A DNA stretch of 64,000 bases, taken from positions 30,437-94,436 of the forward strand of contig DVJE01000030.1 of NCBI GenBank assembly GCA_018716975.1. The letters are read 5' to 3'. The stretch is from Candidatus Gallacutalibacter stercoravium (GTDB lineage Bacteria; Bacillota; Clostridia; Oscillospirales; Acutalibacteraceae). Positions within the stretch are counted from its first letter, which is position 1. The number at the start of each line of letters is the position of its first letter. The notes under the pieces were generated by a model. The model saw only the letters and a list, made by a program, of their open reading frames with translations. It did not search any database and was not told the origin of the DNA. This document shows, one piece after another, positions 8,083 to 16,084 of this stretch. A program made the position numbers and the translations under genes.

Positions 8083-9261
8083 TTATTTGCGGTTAAAGAT
8101 CGACATAATATCGTAGTAAGTATCGTCATCATCGTTGGTGTTGCGCGCAGCCGGAGCCGGTTGTGACGGACGGGCCGGTTGCTGGGCACTTTGTTTTGCA
8201 GCTGTTTCCGCTCCCCTGGCTGGGGCAACGGGCTGTTGCCGTACGGAACCGCTCGCCTTAATCGGCGCCGCCGCAGGCTCTTCCACCACGGGAGTATACG
8301 GCTCATGCGTCGCGAATCCGGTTGCAATCACGGTGACACTCATTTCATCGTTCATATCTTCATCAAAGGCAGCGCCCCAAATGATGTTGGCCTCTTCATC
8401 CGCCTGCGCGGCAATCATAGCCGAAGCAGTTTCCACCTCATCCAAACCAATATCAGGCGACGAGGTGATATTGATGATAACGCCCTTTGCACCATTGATA
8501 GCTGTTTCCAGCAGGGGGCTGCTAATAGCCATATTCGCAGCAGCTTCCGCTTTATCCTTACCCGAAGCATGGCCCACGCCCATATGCGCATAGCCCGCGT
8601 CTTTCATCACCGCCGTAACGTCGGCAAAGTCCAAATTGACGATACCAGGCAGCAAAATCAAATCAGAAATACTTTGCACACCCTGGCGCAACACATCATC
8701 GGCCACAGCAAAGGCATTGAGCAGTGTAATGCGCTGTTCGCTAACATATTTCAGCCTCTCATTGGGAATAACCACCAAAGAATCCACATGTTCCCGCAGT
8801 GCAGCAATGCCCGCTTCCGCCTGCTCCATACGGCGGCGGCCCTCGAATTCAAAGGGCTTGGTTACGATGCCTACCGTTAAAATGCCCATATCACGAGCAA
8901 TTTCTGCCACAATAGGCGCCGCCCCTGTGCCAGTGCCGCCCCCCATACCGGCGGTAATAAACACCATATCGGTGCCGCGAATCACGGCCGCAATGGCCTC
9001 ACGGCTTTCATCGGCCGCTTTTTGCCCAATTTCAGGCTTGGAGCCTGCGCCCTTACCGTGGGTAATCTTTTCGCCGATTTGAATTTTCTGGCTGGCTTGC
9101 GAACGCAGCAGCGCCTGACGATCGGTGTTAATCGCAATAAACTCTACACACTTTACACCGGAGTTTACCATGCGATCAATCGCGTTGCCACCACCGCCGC
9201 CTACGCCGATAACTTTAATTTGTACTATATTCTCAAAGTCATTATCCAGCTCAAAAGGCAT
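8083..9261 (-). CDS. ftsZ: cell division GTPase FtsZ
   Basis: This is the tubulin-like protein that polymerises into the Z ring at mid-cell. The glycine-rich GGGGGNA motif is near residue 22 and the tubulin signature [10 protein letters not shown] near residue 107. The T7 loop region reads NLDFADV. A Pro/Ala/Gln-rich linker of about 50 residues begins near residue 320. The last residues are [14 protein letters not shown], unlike the usual IPxFLRxR-type tail that binds FtsA, SepF or EzrA. ftsA is not in the cluster. The ATG follows GGGAGGAAG. It is the last gene of the cluster. Confidence 0.98.
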   Translation of the reverse strand: MPFELDNDFENIVQIKVIGVGGGGGNAIDRMVNSGVKCVEFIAINTDRQALLRSQASQKIQIGEKITHGKGAGSKPEIGQKAADESREAIAAVIRGTDMVFITAGMGGGTGTGAAPIVAEIARDMGILTVGIVTKPFEFEGRRRMEQAEAGIAALREHVDSLVVIPNERLKYVSEQRITLLNAFAVADDVLRQGVQSISDLILLPGIVNLDFADVTAVMKDAGYAHMGVGHASGKDKAEAAANMAISSPLLETAINGAKGVIINITSSPDIGLDEVETASAMIAAQADEEANIIWGAAFDEDMNDEMSVTVIATGFATHEPYTPVVEEPAAAPIKASGSVRQQPVAPARGAETAAKQSAQQPARPSQPAPAARNTNDDDDTYYDIMSIFNRK

Positions 9262-9409
9262 AACCGTCTTCCTCCCAATTTGACTTCTTTTTTATGTAAG
9301 TTTCTGATTTTTTGTATCATCTCTATCAAAAAATGCTCATATAATAATCTAACACGTTTTTAGGTGAAATTCAAGAAAATATTGCGATTTTCCGTCTAAA
9401 TGCATAATC

Positions 9410-10282
9410 TTATTCGCTTATATTTGACGCGGCGTTGATATCAGAAATACGGAACGGCGCCATATTATCGCTTACCGCCAGCGACACATCCAGCACCCCC
9501 TCTTCTTCCTCCCCAATATTGGGCGGCTGTAGGCAATTAATGGCAAAACGGATTTTATAATCCATTTCTTCCGGCGTAGTGGGTAATCCCAACTTTACCA
9601 ACACCCTGTTATCATAGGTTAAAGTGGGGCTGGTTATATTGGTTAAATCGATTTCCGTCACTTTTTCCATCTGATTGCGCTCAATCGCCTGCGTAATGCT
9701 TTGCAGCACTTCTTGTGCATTTTGATCTTCAAACTGCACACTGCTGCCAGGCTGCGCATTTTCCAATTGAATTCCCTTAATGATCGGCAAATCTTCCTTG
9801 GGCTGATCTGCCACCTCTAACACTTTGCCCTGGCTGCTGATAATCACATAGCCGTCTTGCTGGCTAATAACCCCAGAAGGGGTGGCTTCTTTCACAGTGA
9901 TTACAATTTTGTTGGGGATTCGGCGCGAGATTTCTACTGTTTCTACGTAAGGTAAAGCATTTTCAATAGAAGCCGCACCCTCCTTGGCTTTACACAAAAA
10001 CAGGTTTTGCCCCTGCTCAATGCCGCTTAATTCAATAACCTGCGCCGAATCATAGCGGGTTTCGCCTTCAACGGTTATCGTGTCAATTTTAAACAGCACG
10101 GTTAAAGATAAGGCCAGCGCCACCCCCAGCACGGCCAAAATTAAAAAACCGTATAACAGCCATAAGCGGACTTTCCGGCTGCGTGCGCTTTTTCGGGGTG
10201 AAAGATGTCTGCGCCTATCATCCTGTGCCGGCCGGTGAACAACTTTTTGTCTTTGCTGATTTACGGTATTTTTTTTCGTCAT
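9410..10282 (-). CDS. ftsQ: cell division protein FtsQ/DivIB
   Basis: A basic cytoplasmic tail of about 45 residues is followed by one membrane helix (LWLLYGFLILAVLGVALALS) and a POTRA domain starting at TVLFKIDTITVEGETRYD. The rest is a beta domain outside the membrane. In the divisome it links FtsL/FtsB-like proteins to the septal synthase. At about 290 residues it is typical of DivIB/FtsQ in Gram-positive bacteria. The second of two nearby ATGs was used; the first directly abuts the GAGGA site. It starts 9 bases from the end of murA. Confidence 0.9.
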   Translation of the reverse strand: MTKKNTVNQQRQKVVHRPAQDDRRRHLSPRKSARSRKVRLWLLYGFLILAVLGVALALSLTVLFKIDTITVEGETRYDSAQVIELSGIEQGQNLFLCKAKEGAASIENALPYVETVEISRRIPNKIVITVKEATPSGVISQQDGYVIISSQGKVLEVADQPKEDLPIIKGIQLENAQPGSSVQFEDQNAQEVLQSITQAIERNQMEKVTEIDLTNITSPTLTYDNRVLVKLGLPTTPEEMDYKIRFAINCLQPPNIGEEEEGVLDVSLAVSDNMAPFRISDINAASNISE

Positions 10283-10291
10283 AGCCATTCC

Positions 10292-11545
10292 TCAGATCCT
10301 TTTTATCACAGCTCCAACCGTAGATAGGGTTTGTTCAATGGATTCATATCCCCTATCGATATGCCGCAAACCGCTCAACTCGGTTACACCGTCGGCGCCC
10401 ACGCCGGCTACCACCAACGCCGCGCCACCGCGCAAGTCGGGCGCTTCTACCCGCGCCCCCGATAGGCGGAAAACCCCTTCTACAACCGCCACGCGGCCCT
10501 CTACTTTTATGTTGGCGCCCATGCGCGACAACTCCCCCACATGCTTATAGCGGCATTCAAAAATATTTTCTACAAATACGCTGGTGCCGCGGGCCGTGGC
10601 CGACATCGCCATAACCGGCGCTTGTGCATCCGTAGGAAAGCCGGGATAAGGCATAGTGCGAACCATTTTAATGGGCTGCAGCCTTTCGGGCGCCTGCAAA
10701 CGCACTGTGTGCCTATGGGCTACTACGGTACATCCCGCCTCTTCAAACATGGGAAGGATTTGCCCAAGATGTTGCGTTTCCACGTGCTTTAACTCTAGGC
10801 AGCCTCCCGTTACGGCCGCGGCGGCCAAATAGGTTGCCGCAGCAATGCGATCGGGAATAATACGATGTTCTACCCCCTGCAAACGTTCCACGCCTTCAAT
10901 CGTTACCGTTCCCTCACCGGCCCCGGTAATTTTAGCGCCGCAACTATTAAGAAAGTTGGCTAAATCCACAATTTCCGGCTCACGGGCCGCATTGGTTATA
11001 ATAGTTACCCCTTTTGCCAGTACCGCCGCCAGCATAATATTTTCGGTAGCTCCTACGCTGGGGAACAACAACGCTATAGGCGCGCCCTGCAACCCATGGG
11101 GCGTAGTGCAATCCAAATAACCATGAGATTCATCGATAACAACCCCCATTTGCCGCAAAGCCTTTAGATGCAAATCAATAGGGCGCGGCCCCAATTCGCA
11201 TCCTCCGGGCAGCGAAAGGCGCGCTTTACCCATACGCGCCAGAATAGCACCCAAAAACACAATGGAGGAACGCATCTCCCGCATCAGATGATCCGGGATA
11301 TCGTAGCGGGAGATACTGTCTGCCGAAAGCAACAACGATTTTTTCTGCCGCTCTGCCTGGCAGCCCAAATAACGCAGGATTTGAACCGATACCTCTACAT
11401 CGGACAAGGCAGGGCAATTATGTAAACAGCTTTGGCCATGACATAAAATGGTTGCCGCAAGTAGGGGCAGGGCACTATTTTTCGCCCCGTGTATCTCTAG
11501 TTCACCTTTTAGAGGATGACTTCCCTCAATGATCAATTTAGACAT
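10292..11545 (-). CDS. murA: UDP-N-acetylglucosamine 1-carboxyvinyltransferase
   Basis: MurA joins enolpyruvate to UDP-GlcNAc, the first committed step of peptidoglycan synthesis and the target of fosfomycin. The start reads MSKLIIEGSHPLKGELEIHG, with GAKNSALPLL after it. The active-site Cys lies in LPGGCELGPRPIDLH, so the fosfomycin-reactive Cys is kept. PYPGFPTDAQAP and the C-terminal DLRGGAALVVAG are also present. The start was placed at the ATG nine bases after AAAGG; thirteen further codons upstream are in frame but have no site. It lies between murG and ftsQ. Confidence 0.96.
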   Translation of the reverse strand: MSKLIIEGSHPLKGELEIHGAKNSALPLLAATILCHGQSCLHNCPALSDVEVSVQILRYLGCQAERQKKSLLLSADSISRYDIPDHLMREMRSSIVFLGAILARMGKARLSLPGGCELGPRPIDLHLKALRQMGVVIDESHGYLDCTTPHGLQGAPIALLFPSVGATENIMLAAVLAKGVTIITNAAREPEIVDLANFLNSCGAKITGAGEGTVTIEGVERLQGVEHRIIPDRIAAATYLAAAAVTGGCLELKHVETQHLGQILPMFEEAGCTVVAHRHTVRLQAPERLQPIKMVRTMPYPGFPTDAQAPVMAMSATARGTSVFVENIFECRYKHVGELSRMGANIKVEGRVAVVEGVFRLSGARVEAPDLRGGAALVVAGVGADGVTELSGLRHIDRGYESIEQTLSTVGAVIKRI

Positions 11546-11649
11546 GGCAAACACACCTTTCTTCTTTTCCGGCAAATATTTCACAGCGCCAGCCCGCTCA
11601 AACGGCTCTGTGCACTATACTATGCCGAAAAAGCCGGTGTGGTTCGCCA

Positions 11650-12771
11650 CTACTTTTTACTTAAAACCTCACAGATCCCGCGATAGATCCGCTCGCTGGA
11701 ATCAGTGATGGCCATTTTTTTTGCATTTGCTTGATAGGCGCGCAGCACATCGGGGTGCGAAACCATTTCATCCACCATTGAAATCAACCGTTGCCCCGTC
11801 AAATCCTTTTCTTCCAAAATACTGGCCGCCTGGCGGCGAACCAAAGCCATGGCGTTATGGTATTGATGGTTTTCCGCAACGTTGGGAGAAGGAATCAAAA
11901 TCGACGCCCGGCCTTGCGCTTGTAGTTCGCTTAGAGTTCCTGCCCCTGCCCGGCAGATAACCAAATCCGCCGCCGCAAAACAGTCGGCTATATCATCAAT
12001 ATACTCGCGAATATCCAAATTAGGGTGCTGCGCCAACCGAACGCCTTTTTCTTCTAACCGCTGGGGGAACCATTTGCCATACTGCCCATAAGCATGGATG
12101 TGCTGATAACGATCCTCCTTCGCGCTCCAGGCGATTAAATCCGCCACAGCTTCGTTGATCTTACGCGCCCCTAAGCTGCCCCCAAAGGACAAAATAACCG
12201 GGCGTGTGTCCAGGCGCAGCTTTTTTCTGGCTTCTTCTCGCTGCGCCGTTAAAAACTCGGCACGTACCGGGTTACCCGTAACCACCCAAGGGCAGCCTTG
12301 CGGCAGATATTTTTTCGCGTCCTCCACCGTTAAAAACACTTTGCTGGCATATTTCGCAAGCATTTTATTTGTCACGCCCGGATAGGCGTTCTGCTCATGA
12401 ATGACAATAGGCACTCCCAACTTTGCCGCCGCGCGCAACACGGGCCCACTGACGTAACCGCCTGTTCCCACACAAATATCCGGTGCAAAGCTGCGAATAA
12501 TTTTTTTCGACGCGGCGCTAGAGGTAACCAATAGTTTCAAAGTGCGCAGGTTCTTTTTGAACCCTTCCCAATTGAGCTTTCTCTGAAAACCCGATATGGC
12601 AATTTCTTGGTAAGCGTAACCGGCCTTAGGCACCAGTTTACCTTCCATTCCGCCTTTCGCCCCCACATAAAGGATCTCAGCCTGGGGCTGCTGTTGCTTT
12701 ACATATCCGGCAATGGCCAAGGCTGGGTTAATATGGCCCGCCGTTCCGCCGCCGGCAAATAAAATTTTCAT
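11650..12771 (-). CDS. murG: UDP-GlcNAc:lipid I N-acetylglucosaminyltransferase
   Basis: MurG adds GlcNAc to lipid I at the inner face of the membrane to give lipid II. The N-terminal glycine-rich loop MKILFAGGGTAGHINPAL is complete, and a second loop reads FGGSLGARKIN. The acceptor-binding HEQNAYPG and the nucleotide-sugar motif ICRAGAGTLSELQAQG follow. At 373 residues it has normal GT28 length. The ATG was chosen for the GGGGAGG site seven bases before it. It sits between ftsW and murA, so it shares transcription with the membrane steps mraY and ftsW. Confidence 0.97.
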   Translation of the reverse strand: MKILFAGGGTAGHINPALAIAGYVKQQQPQAEILYVGAKGGMEGKLVPKAGYAYQEIAISGFQRKLNWEGFKKNLRTLKLLVTSSAASKKIIRSFAPDICVGTGGYVSGPVLRAAAKLGVPIVIHEQNAYPGVTNKMLAKYASKVFLTVEDAKKYLPQGCPWVVTGNPVRAEFLTAQREEARKKLRLDTRPVILSFGGSLGARKINEAVADLIAWSAKEDRYQHIHAYGQYGKWFPQRLEEKGVRLAQHPNLDIREYIDDIADCFAAADLVICRAGAGTLSELQAQGRASILIPSPNVAENHQYHNAMALVRRQAASILEEKDLTGQRLISMVDEMVSHPDVLRAYQANAKKMAITDSSERIYRGICEVLSKK

Positions 12772-12814
12772 TACAAAACCTCCCCTGCCAAATTTTCTAC
12801 GCGACACACGGGCG

Positions 12815-14116
12815 CTAAGTTTTCTCTAAGTTCGCTGTTCGCGAAATAGAAAGCACAACCCCCATTTGCGCCAGCAACATAACCAGGGAACTGCCCCCAT
12901 AACTGAAAAAGGGCAAACTAATACCTGTATTCGGGATGGTATTGGTTACAACCGCAATATTCAGCACCACCTGAATTCCCACTTGGGCGGTTAAGCCAAT
13001 GCCCAACAGCGCACCGAATTTATCCTTGGCCCGCATAGAAATAACAATGCCGCGCCACACCAAAAGCGCAAAAAGCACAACAATAATCAACGCGCCAATG
13101 AGCCCCAGCTCTTCGCACACAATAGCAAAGATAAAATCGTTTTGCGGTTCGGGCAAATACAAATACTTTTGCCGGGATTGCCCCAATCCCAAGCCTAACA
13201 AACCGCCCGACCCAATGGCGTACAAGGAGTTTTGGGTTTGCCAAGTGTCAACGCCTGCAGGGGGATTAAAAGGATCCAACCAACCGTTTACCCGCTCCAT
13301 TGCGTAGGCGAACTTATCGGTAAAGGCCACCAAATAAATAAGGGCGGCACCCACCAAGCCCAAAGCGCCTGCGAACCACCGCAGTTTAACGCCGCCGATA
13401 AACAGCATGCCGGCAGTAAGGAATATAACAATAATTGCACATGAAATGTGCGGCTCCATGGCCAAAAGCCCTACCGTGCTGCCCAAAATGATGATATAGG
13501 GCAACACACCGTAGCGAAATTTGTCCATCCGATTAAAATTGATGGATATCAAATGGGCCATAGATAAAACGATGGCAAATTTGGTTAATTCCGAAGGTTG
13601 AAAGCCGAAAATCCAGCGGTGCACCCCCGAAACAGCCGGAGCAAATAAAACCAGCACCAGTAACACATAAGAAAGCGCCAAAATAGGCATGGCAAATTTG
13701 TGTAGATGATGGTAATCAAAATAAGAAATAAAAATCATGGCAATAACGCCAACCACCGCCCAAATGGCCTGAGAACGGATGAAAAAGTAGCTGTCGTCAT
13801 AGAGGTAATAAGCATTGGGGTAGCTAGCGGAAAACAACATAACCAGCCCAATCACCAGCAAAATCATCAGCAAAAAAAAGAAGGGCATATCCATCCCTGA
13901 ACGGATGGAAAAAATGCGAAAACGCTTACGGATAGCTATCATACCCTTAGGGGCCGGATCCCTTTTGGGCTCTGTTTTTCGCTTATTTTTACGCGAAGGC
14001 TCCCTCACCGGCGCTTTTACAGGGGCCGTTGAAGGTATGGAAGTGTTTTTGATACCCGCTGCCTTCCGGCGCCTACCCGGCGAAGCGACCGCTCGATTTG
14101 CACCTGTTTGCGCCAA
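12815..14116 (-). CDS. ftsW: peptidoglycan glycosyltransferase FtsW (SEDS family)
   Basis: This SEDS polymerase would join lipid II units at the septum. A basic cytoplasmic tail of about 65 residues, rich in Lys, Arg and Pro, precedes the usual block of about ten membrane helices. Family motifs include MDKFRYGVLPYIII, PNTGISLPFFSYGGSSL and the large outer loop with WLDPFNPPAG. The start is TTG, eight bases from AAGGAGG; an ATG directly after that site is in another frame. The tail is longer than in many FtsW proteins. FtsW, SpoVE and RodA are alike; the location in the division cluster favours FtsW or SpoVE. Confidence 0.92.
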   Translation of the reverse strand: MAQTGANRAVASPGRRRKAAGIKNTSIPSTAPVKAPVREPSRKNKRKTEPKRDPAPKGMIAIRKRFRIFSIRSGMDMPFFFLLMILLVIGLVMLFSASYPNAYYLYDDSYFFIRSQAIWAVVGVIAMIFISYFDYHHLHKFAMPILALSYVLLVLVLFAPAVSGVHRWIFGFQPSELTKFAIVLSMAHLISINFNRMDKFRYGVLPYIIILGSTVGLLAMEPHISCAIIVIFLTAGMLFIGGVKLRWFAGALGLVGAALIYLVAFTDKFAYAMERVNGWLDPFNPPAGVDTWQTQNSLYAIGSGGLLGLGLGQSRQKYLYLPEPQNDFIFAIVCEELGLIGALIIVVLFALLVWRGIVISMRAKDKFGALLGIGLTAQVGIQVVLNIAVVTNTIPNTGISLPFFSYGGSSLVMLLAQMGVVLSISRTANLEKT

Positions 14117-14157
14117 TTGCCATACCTCCTTAACAAAGTGGTTTCTAAACGAACTGC

Positions 14158-15174
14158 TTATACGCCATATATAACGACAAGTAGCGAGACAACTCCGCCT
14201 ATGATAGTGACCAAACTAAACACCACGCAAATTTTAATTTCACTCCAGCCGCTCATCTCAAAATGATGATGAATAGGGCTCATTTTAAACAGGCGTTTGC
14301 CGTGTGTAAGCTTGAAATAAGTAACTTGCAAAATCACCGAGAATAATTCGCACCAATAGATAATGCCTAGTGGGATAAGCAAAATGGGCAAATCCAGTCC
14401 AAACGCCAACGCGCACACCATGCCGCCCAAAAACAACGAGCCGGTATCCCCCATAAACACCTTGGCCGGATTAAAATTCCACACCAAAAAGCCTAGGCAA
14501 CTGCCGGCCAGCGCCGCAGCACAAATACTGATCCCTTGCACGTTCATTACACCGGCGATAACCATAAAAAATAAACCAACGAAAAAGGTGACCGAGGCAT
14601 TTAACCCGTCGATGCCATCGGTAAAGTTAACCGCGTTGTTGACGCCCACGATTAAAATAGCCGCCAGCGGCCAATACCACCAACCCAAATCAATCGTTCC
14701 TACAAAGGGGATAATCGTGGTTCCACGCGCGCCCGCCAGATATAGGGCGGCCAGATAGGCAGCAGCCACCAAAAACTGCAGCAGCAATTTTTGCCGGGCT
14801 GTTAGGCCCAGGTTTCTCTTTTTTACTACCTTAATATAATCGTCAAAAAAGCCGATAAAAGCAAAGCATAGGGCCATCCCCAGACCTGCCAGGCATTTAA
14901 CGATAACGAATTGATACACCGAAAGGCCAAAGCCGTTCCCATCATATAAATACCCCAACGGCACACATATTATTATGGCGACAAAGCAAGCGATTATGAA
15001 CATAAAACCTCCCATAGTGGGAGTTCCCTGCTTTTTTTTATGCCATTTGGGACCTATCTCTAAAATGGTTTGCCCAAAGTGTACTTTGCGCAAGAATGGA
15101 ATAAACCACTTGCCCAGCAAAGCCGTGATACCAAACCCCAAAACTGCCGCAATTAATGTCCATGTACCGCTCAT
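14158..15174 (-). CDS. mraY: phospho-N-acetylmuramoyl-pentapeptide transferase
   Basis: MraY links UDP-MurNAc-pentapeptide to undecaprenyl phosphate, forming lipid I. The polytopic membrane protein has the conserved cytoplasmic motifs KKQGTPTMGG, FFDDYIKVVKKRN, NAVNFTDGIDGL, FMGDTGSLFLGG and PIHHHFEMSGWSE, which hold the catalytic Asp and His residues. Several ATGs lie close together; the one six bases after GGCGG was chosen. In many Firmicutes mraY is next to murE or murF and murD. Here its upstream neighbour is a short Mur-ligase-like remnant. Confidence 0.96.
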   Translation of the reverse strand: MSGTWTLIAAVLGFGITALLGKWFIPFLRKVHFGQTILEIGPKWHKKKQGTPTMGGFMFIIACFVAIIICVPLGYLYDGNGFGLSVYQFVIVKCLAGLGMALCFAFIGFFDDYIKVVKKRNLGLTARQKLLLQFLVAAAYLAALYLAGARGTTIIPFVGTIDLGWWYWPLAAILIVGVNNAVNFTDGIDGLNASVTFFVGLFFMVIAGVMNVQGISICAAALAGSCLGFLVWNFNPAKVFMGDTGSLFLGGMVCALAFGLDLPILLIPLGIIYWCELFSVILQVTYFKLTHGKRLFKMSPIHHHFEMSGWSEIKICVVFSLVTIIGGVVSLLVVIYGV

Positions 15175-15257
15175 TATCATCCGCCCCATCCTGTAAAGTA
15201 TCAAAATCCCGCCGCAATAGCGGCTTAACTTTCCAATCCTCGCAAGGCCCTCCGAAC

Positions 15258-15266
15258 ATTATAGCA
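15258..15266 (-). promoter_or_regulatory. candidate internal promoter before mraY
   Basis: The minus strand reads TGCTATAAT, an extended -10 element, about 85 bases before mraY. No good -35 is visible. It lies in a 180-base spacer that also holds the small inverted repeat GGTAA-TTC-TTACC. It would let mraY to ftsZ be expressed apart from the upstream genes. Confidence 0.45.
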
Positions 15267-15353
15267 CAAAATACCAACCGTGTATTTACGTAACTTGACG
15301 GTAATTCTTACCATTTTTAACGAAATTTCAGCAACTGCCGCGAATTGCTTTCT

Positions 15354-15959
15354 CTACAAATGAACAGCATCCAACACCTTTGCAAAGGGTAGCTCGCCGG
15401 CTAATGCGGCCGCTAATACCGCCAAAAGCAAATCAACGGGGAGATCGCTTTTTTCTACCTTTACTCTGCCTATCACACCTTGGCCCAGAATTTCAAAGGT
15501 TATGCCGTCCTCCTGACGCAGATTGTGGGCCGAATAATCAGCGCCGCTATCCTGCATATCGTAGGTGCGTTCGTTTTCTTGCGCAACGCCTGTGGGATCA
15601 AAGGGCCGCACCACACGGTAAAAGGGGGTGCTCCCTCCGTCAAGCGCCTTTGACTGCGCGCCGGGCGTCTGCAACAAAACCCAGGGCAGCAACGCTTCTT
15701 CCGTGCAAAGATCCTTTAAACTGTCGGCCCAGATAACAGCGCAGGCACAGCAACCATGCACTTCGCTTAATTGTTGCTTTTGTTCCCCGGTAAAGGTTCC
15801 CATCCACCGGTTCAACCAAACCGTTTCGCACCGGCAACCGCGCAAAATTTGCAACAGTGTGTTCGCCGCCTGTTCGGCTTGCGGCCCCACAACAGCAAAC
15901 AAACGGATTCCCCGATTGCACTTCTGCGGGCAGTTGCATAGATTTGTTTGGCCCTCCAT
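15354..15959 (-). CDS. degenerate Mur-ligase-like protein lacking the ATP-binding loop
   Basis: This protein of about 201 residues sits where murE or murF would be expected. Residues 20-40 read RLFAVVGPQAEQAANTLLQIL. They are placed like the Mur ligase P-loop strand and helix, but GTNGKT is replaced by GPQAEQ. Near residue 140, ADYSAHNLRQEDGITFEI, and later LLLAVLAAALAGELPF, resemble the end of the Mur central domain. The C-terminal ligase domain is missing. Cys residues are frequent in the first half. The start was set at the ATG nine bases after AAGGAG. It may be a remnant, a pseudo-enzyme or a scaffold; the relationship to Mur ligases is my own reading of weak similarity. Confidence 0.6.
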   Translation of the reverse strand: MEGQTNLCNCPQKCNRGIRLFAVVGPQAEQAANTLLQILRGCRCETVWLNRWMGTFTGEQKQQLSEVHGCCACAVIWADSLKDLCTEEALLPWVLLQTPGAQSKALDGGSTPFYRVVRPFDPTGVAQENERTYDMQDSGADYSAHNLRQEDGITFEILGQGVIGRVKVEKSDLPVDLLLAVLAAALAGELPFAKVLDAVHL

Positions 15960-16084
15960 TGGCCTCATCTCCTTATAACCAGACGCATTCAAGCCACAGG
16001 CATATGACGCAATAGCAAGAATAAGCACAAAGGAAACTACTATATGGCTGCACAATATGCCCGCGGCTGAACGTCCCTTGGATG

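Noticed and set aside
8179..8880. Plus-strand frame antisense to ftsZ
   Set aside because: Shadow of ftsZ; His/Arg-rich composition typical of an antisense frame.
15960..16055. Upstream extension of the Mur-like gene with a lipoprotein-like signal (SYAC)
   Set aside because: The extended form starts at a TTG with no ribosome site, while AAGGAG stands nine bases before the internal ATG.
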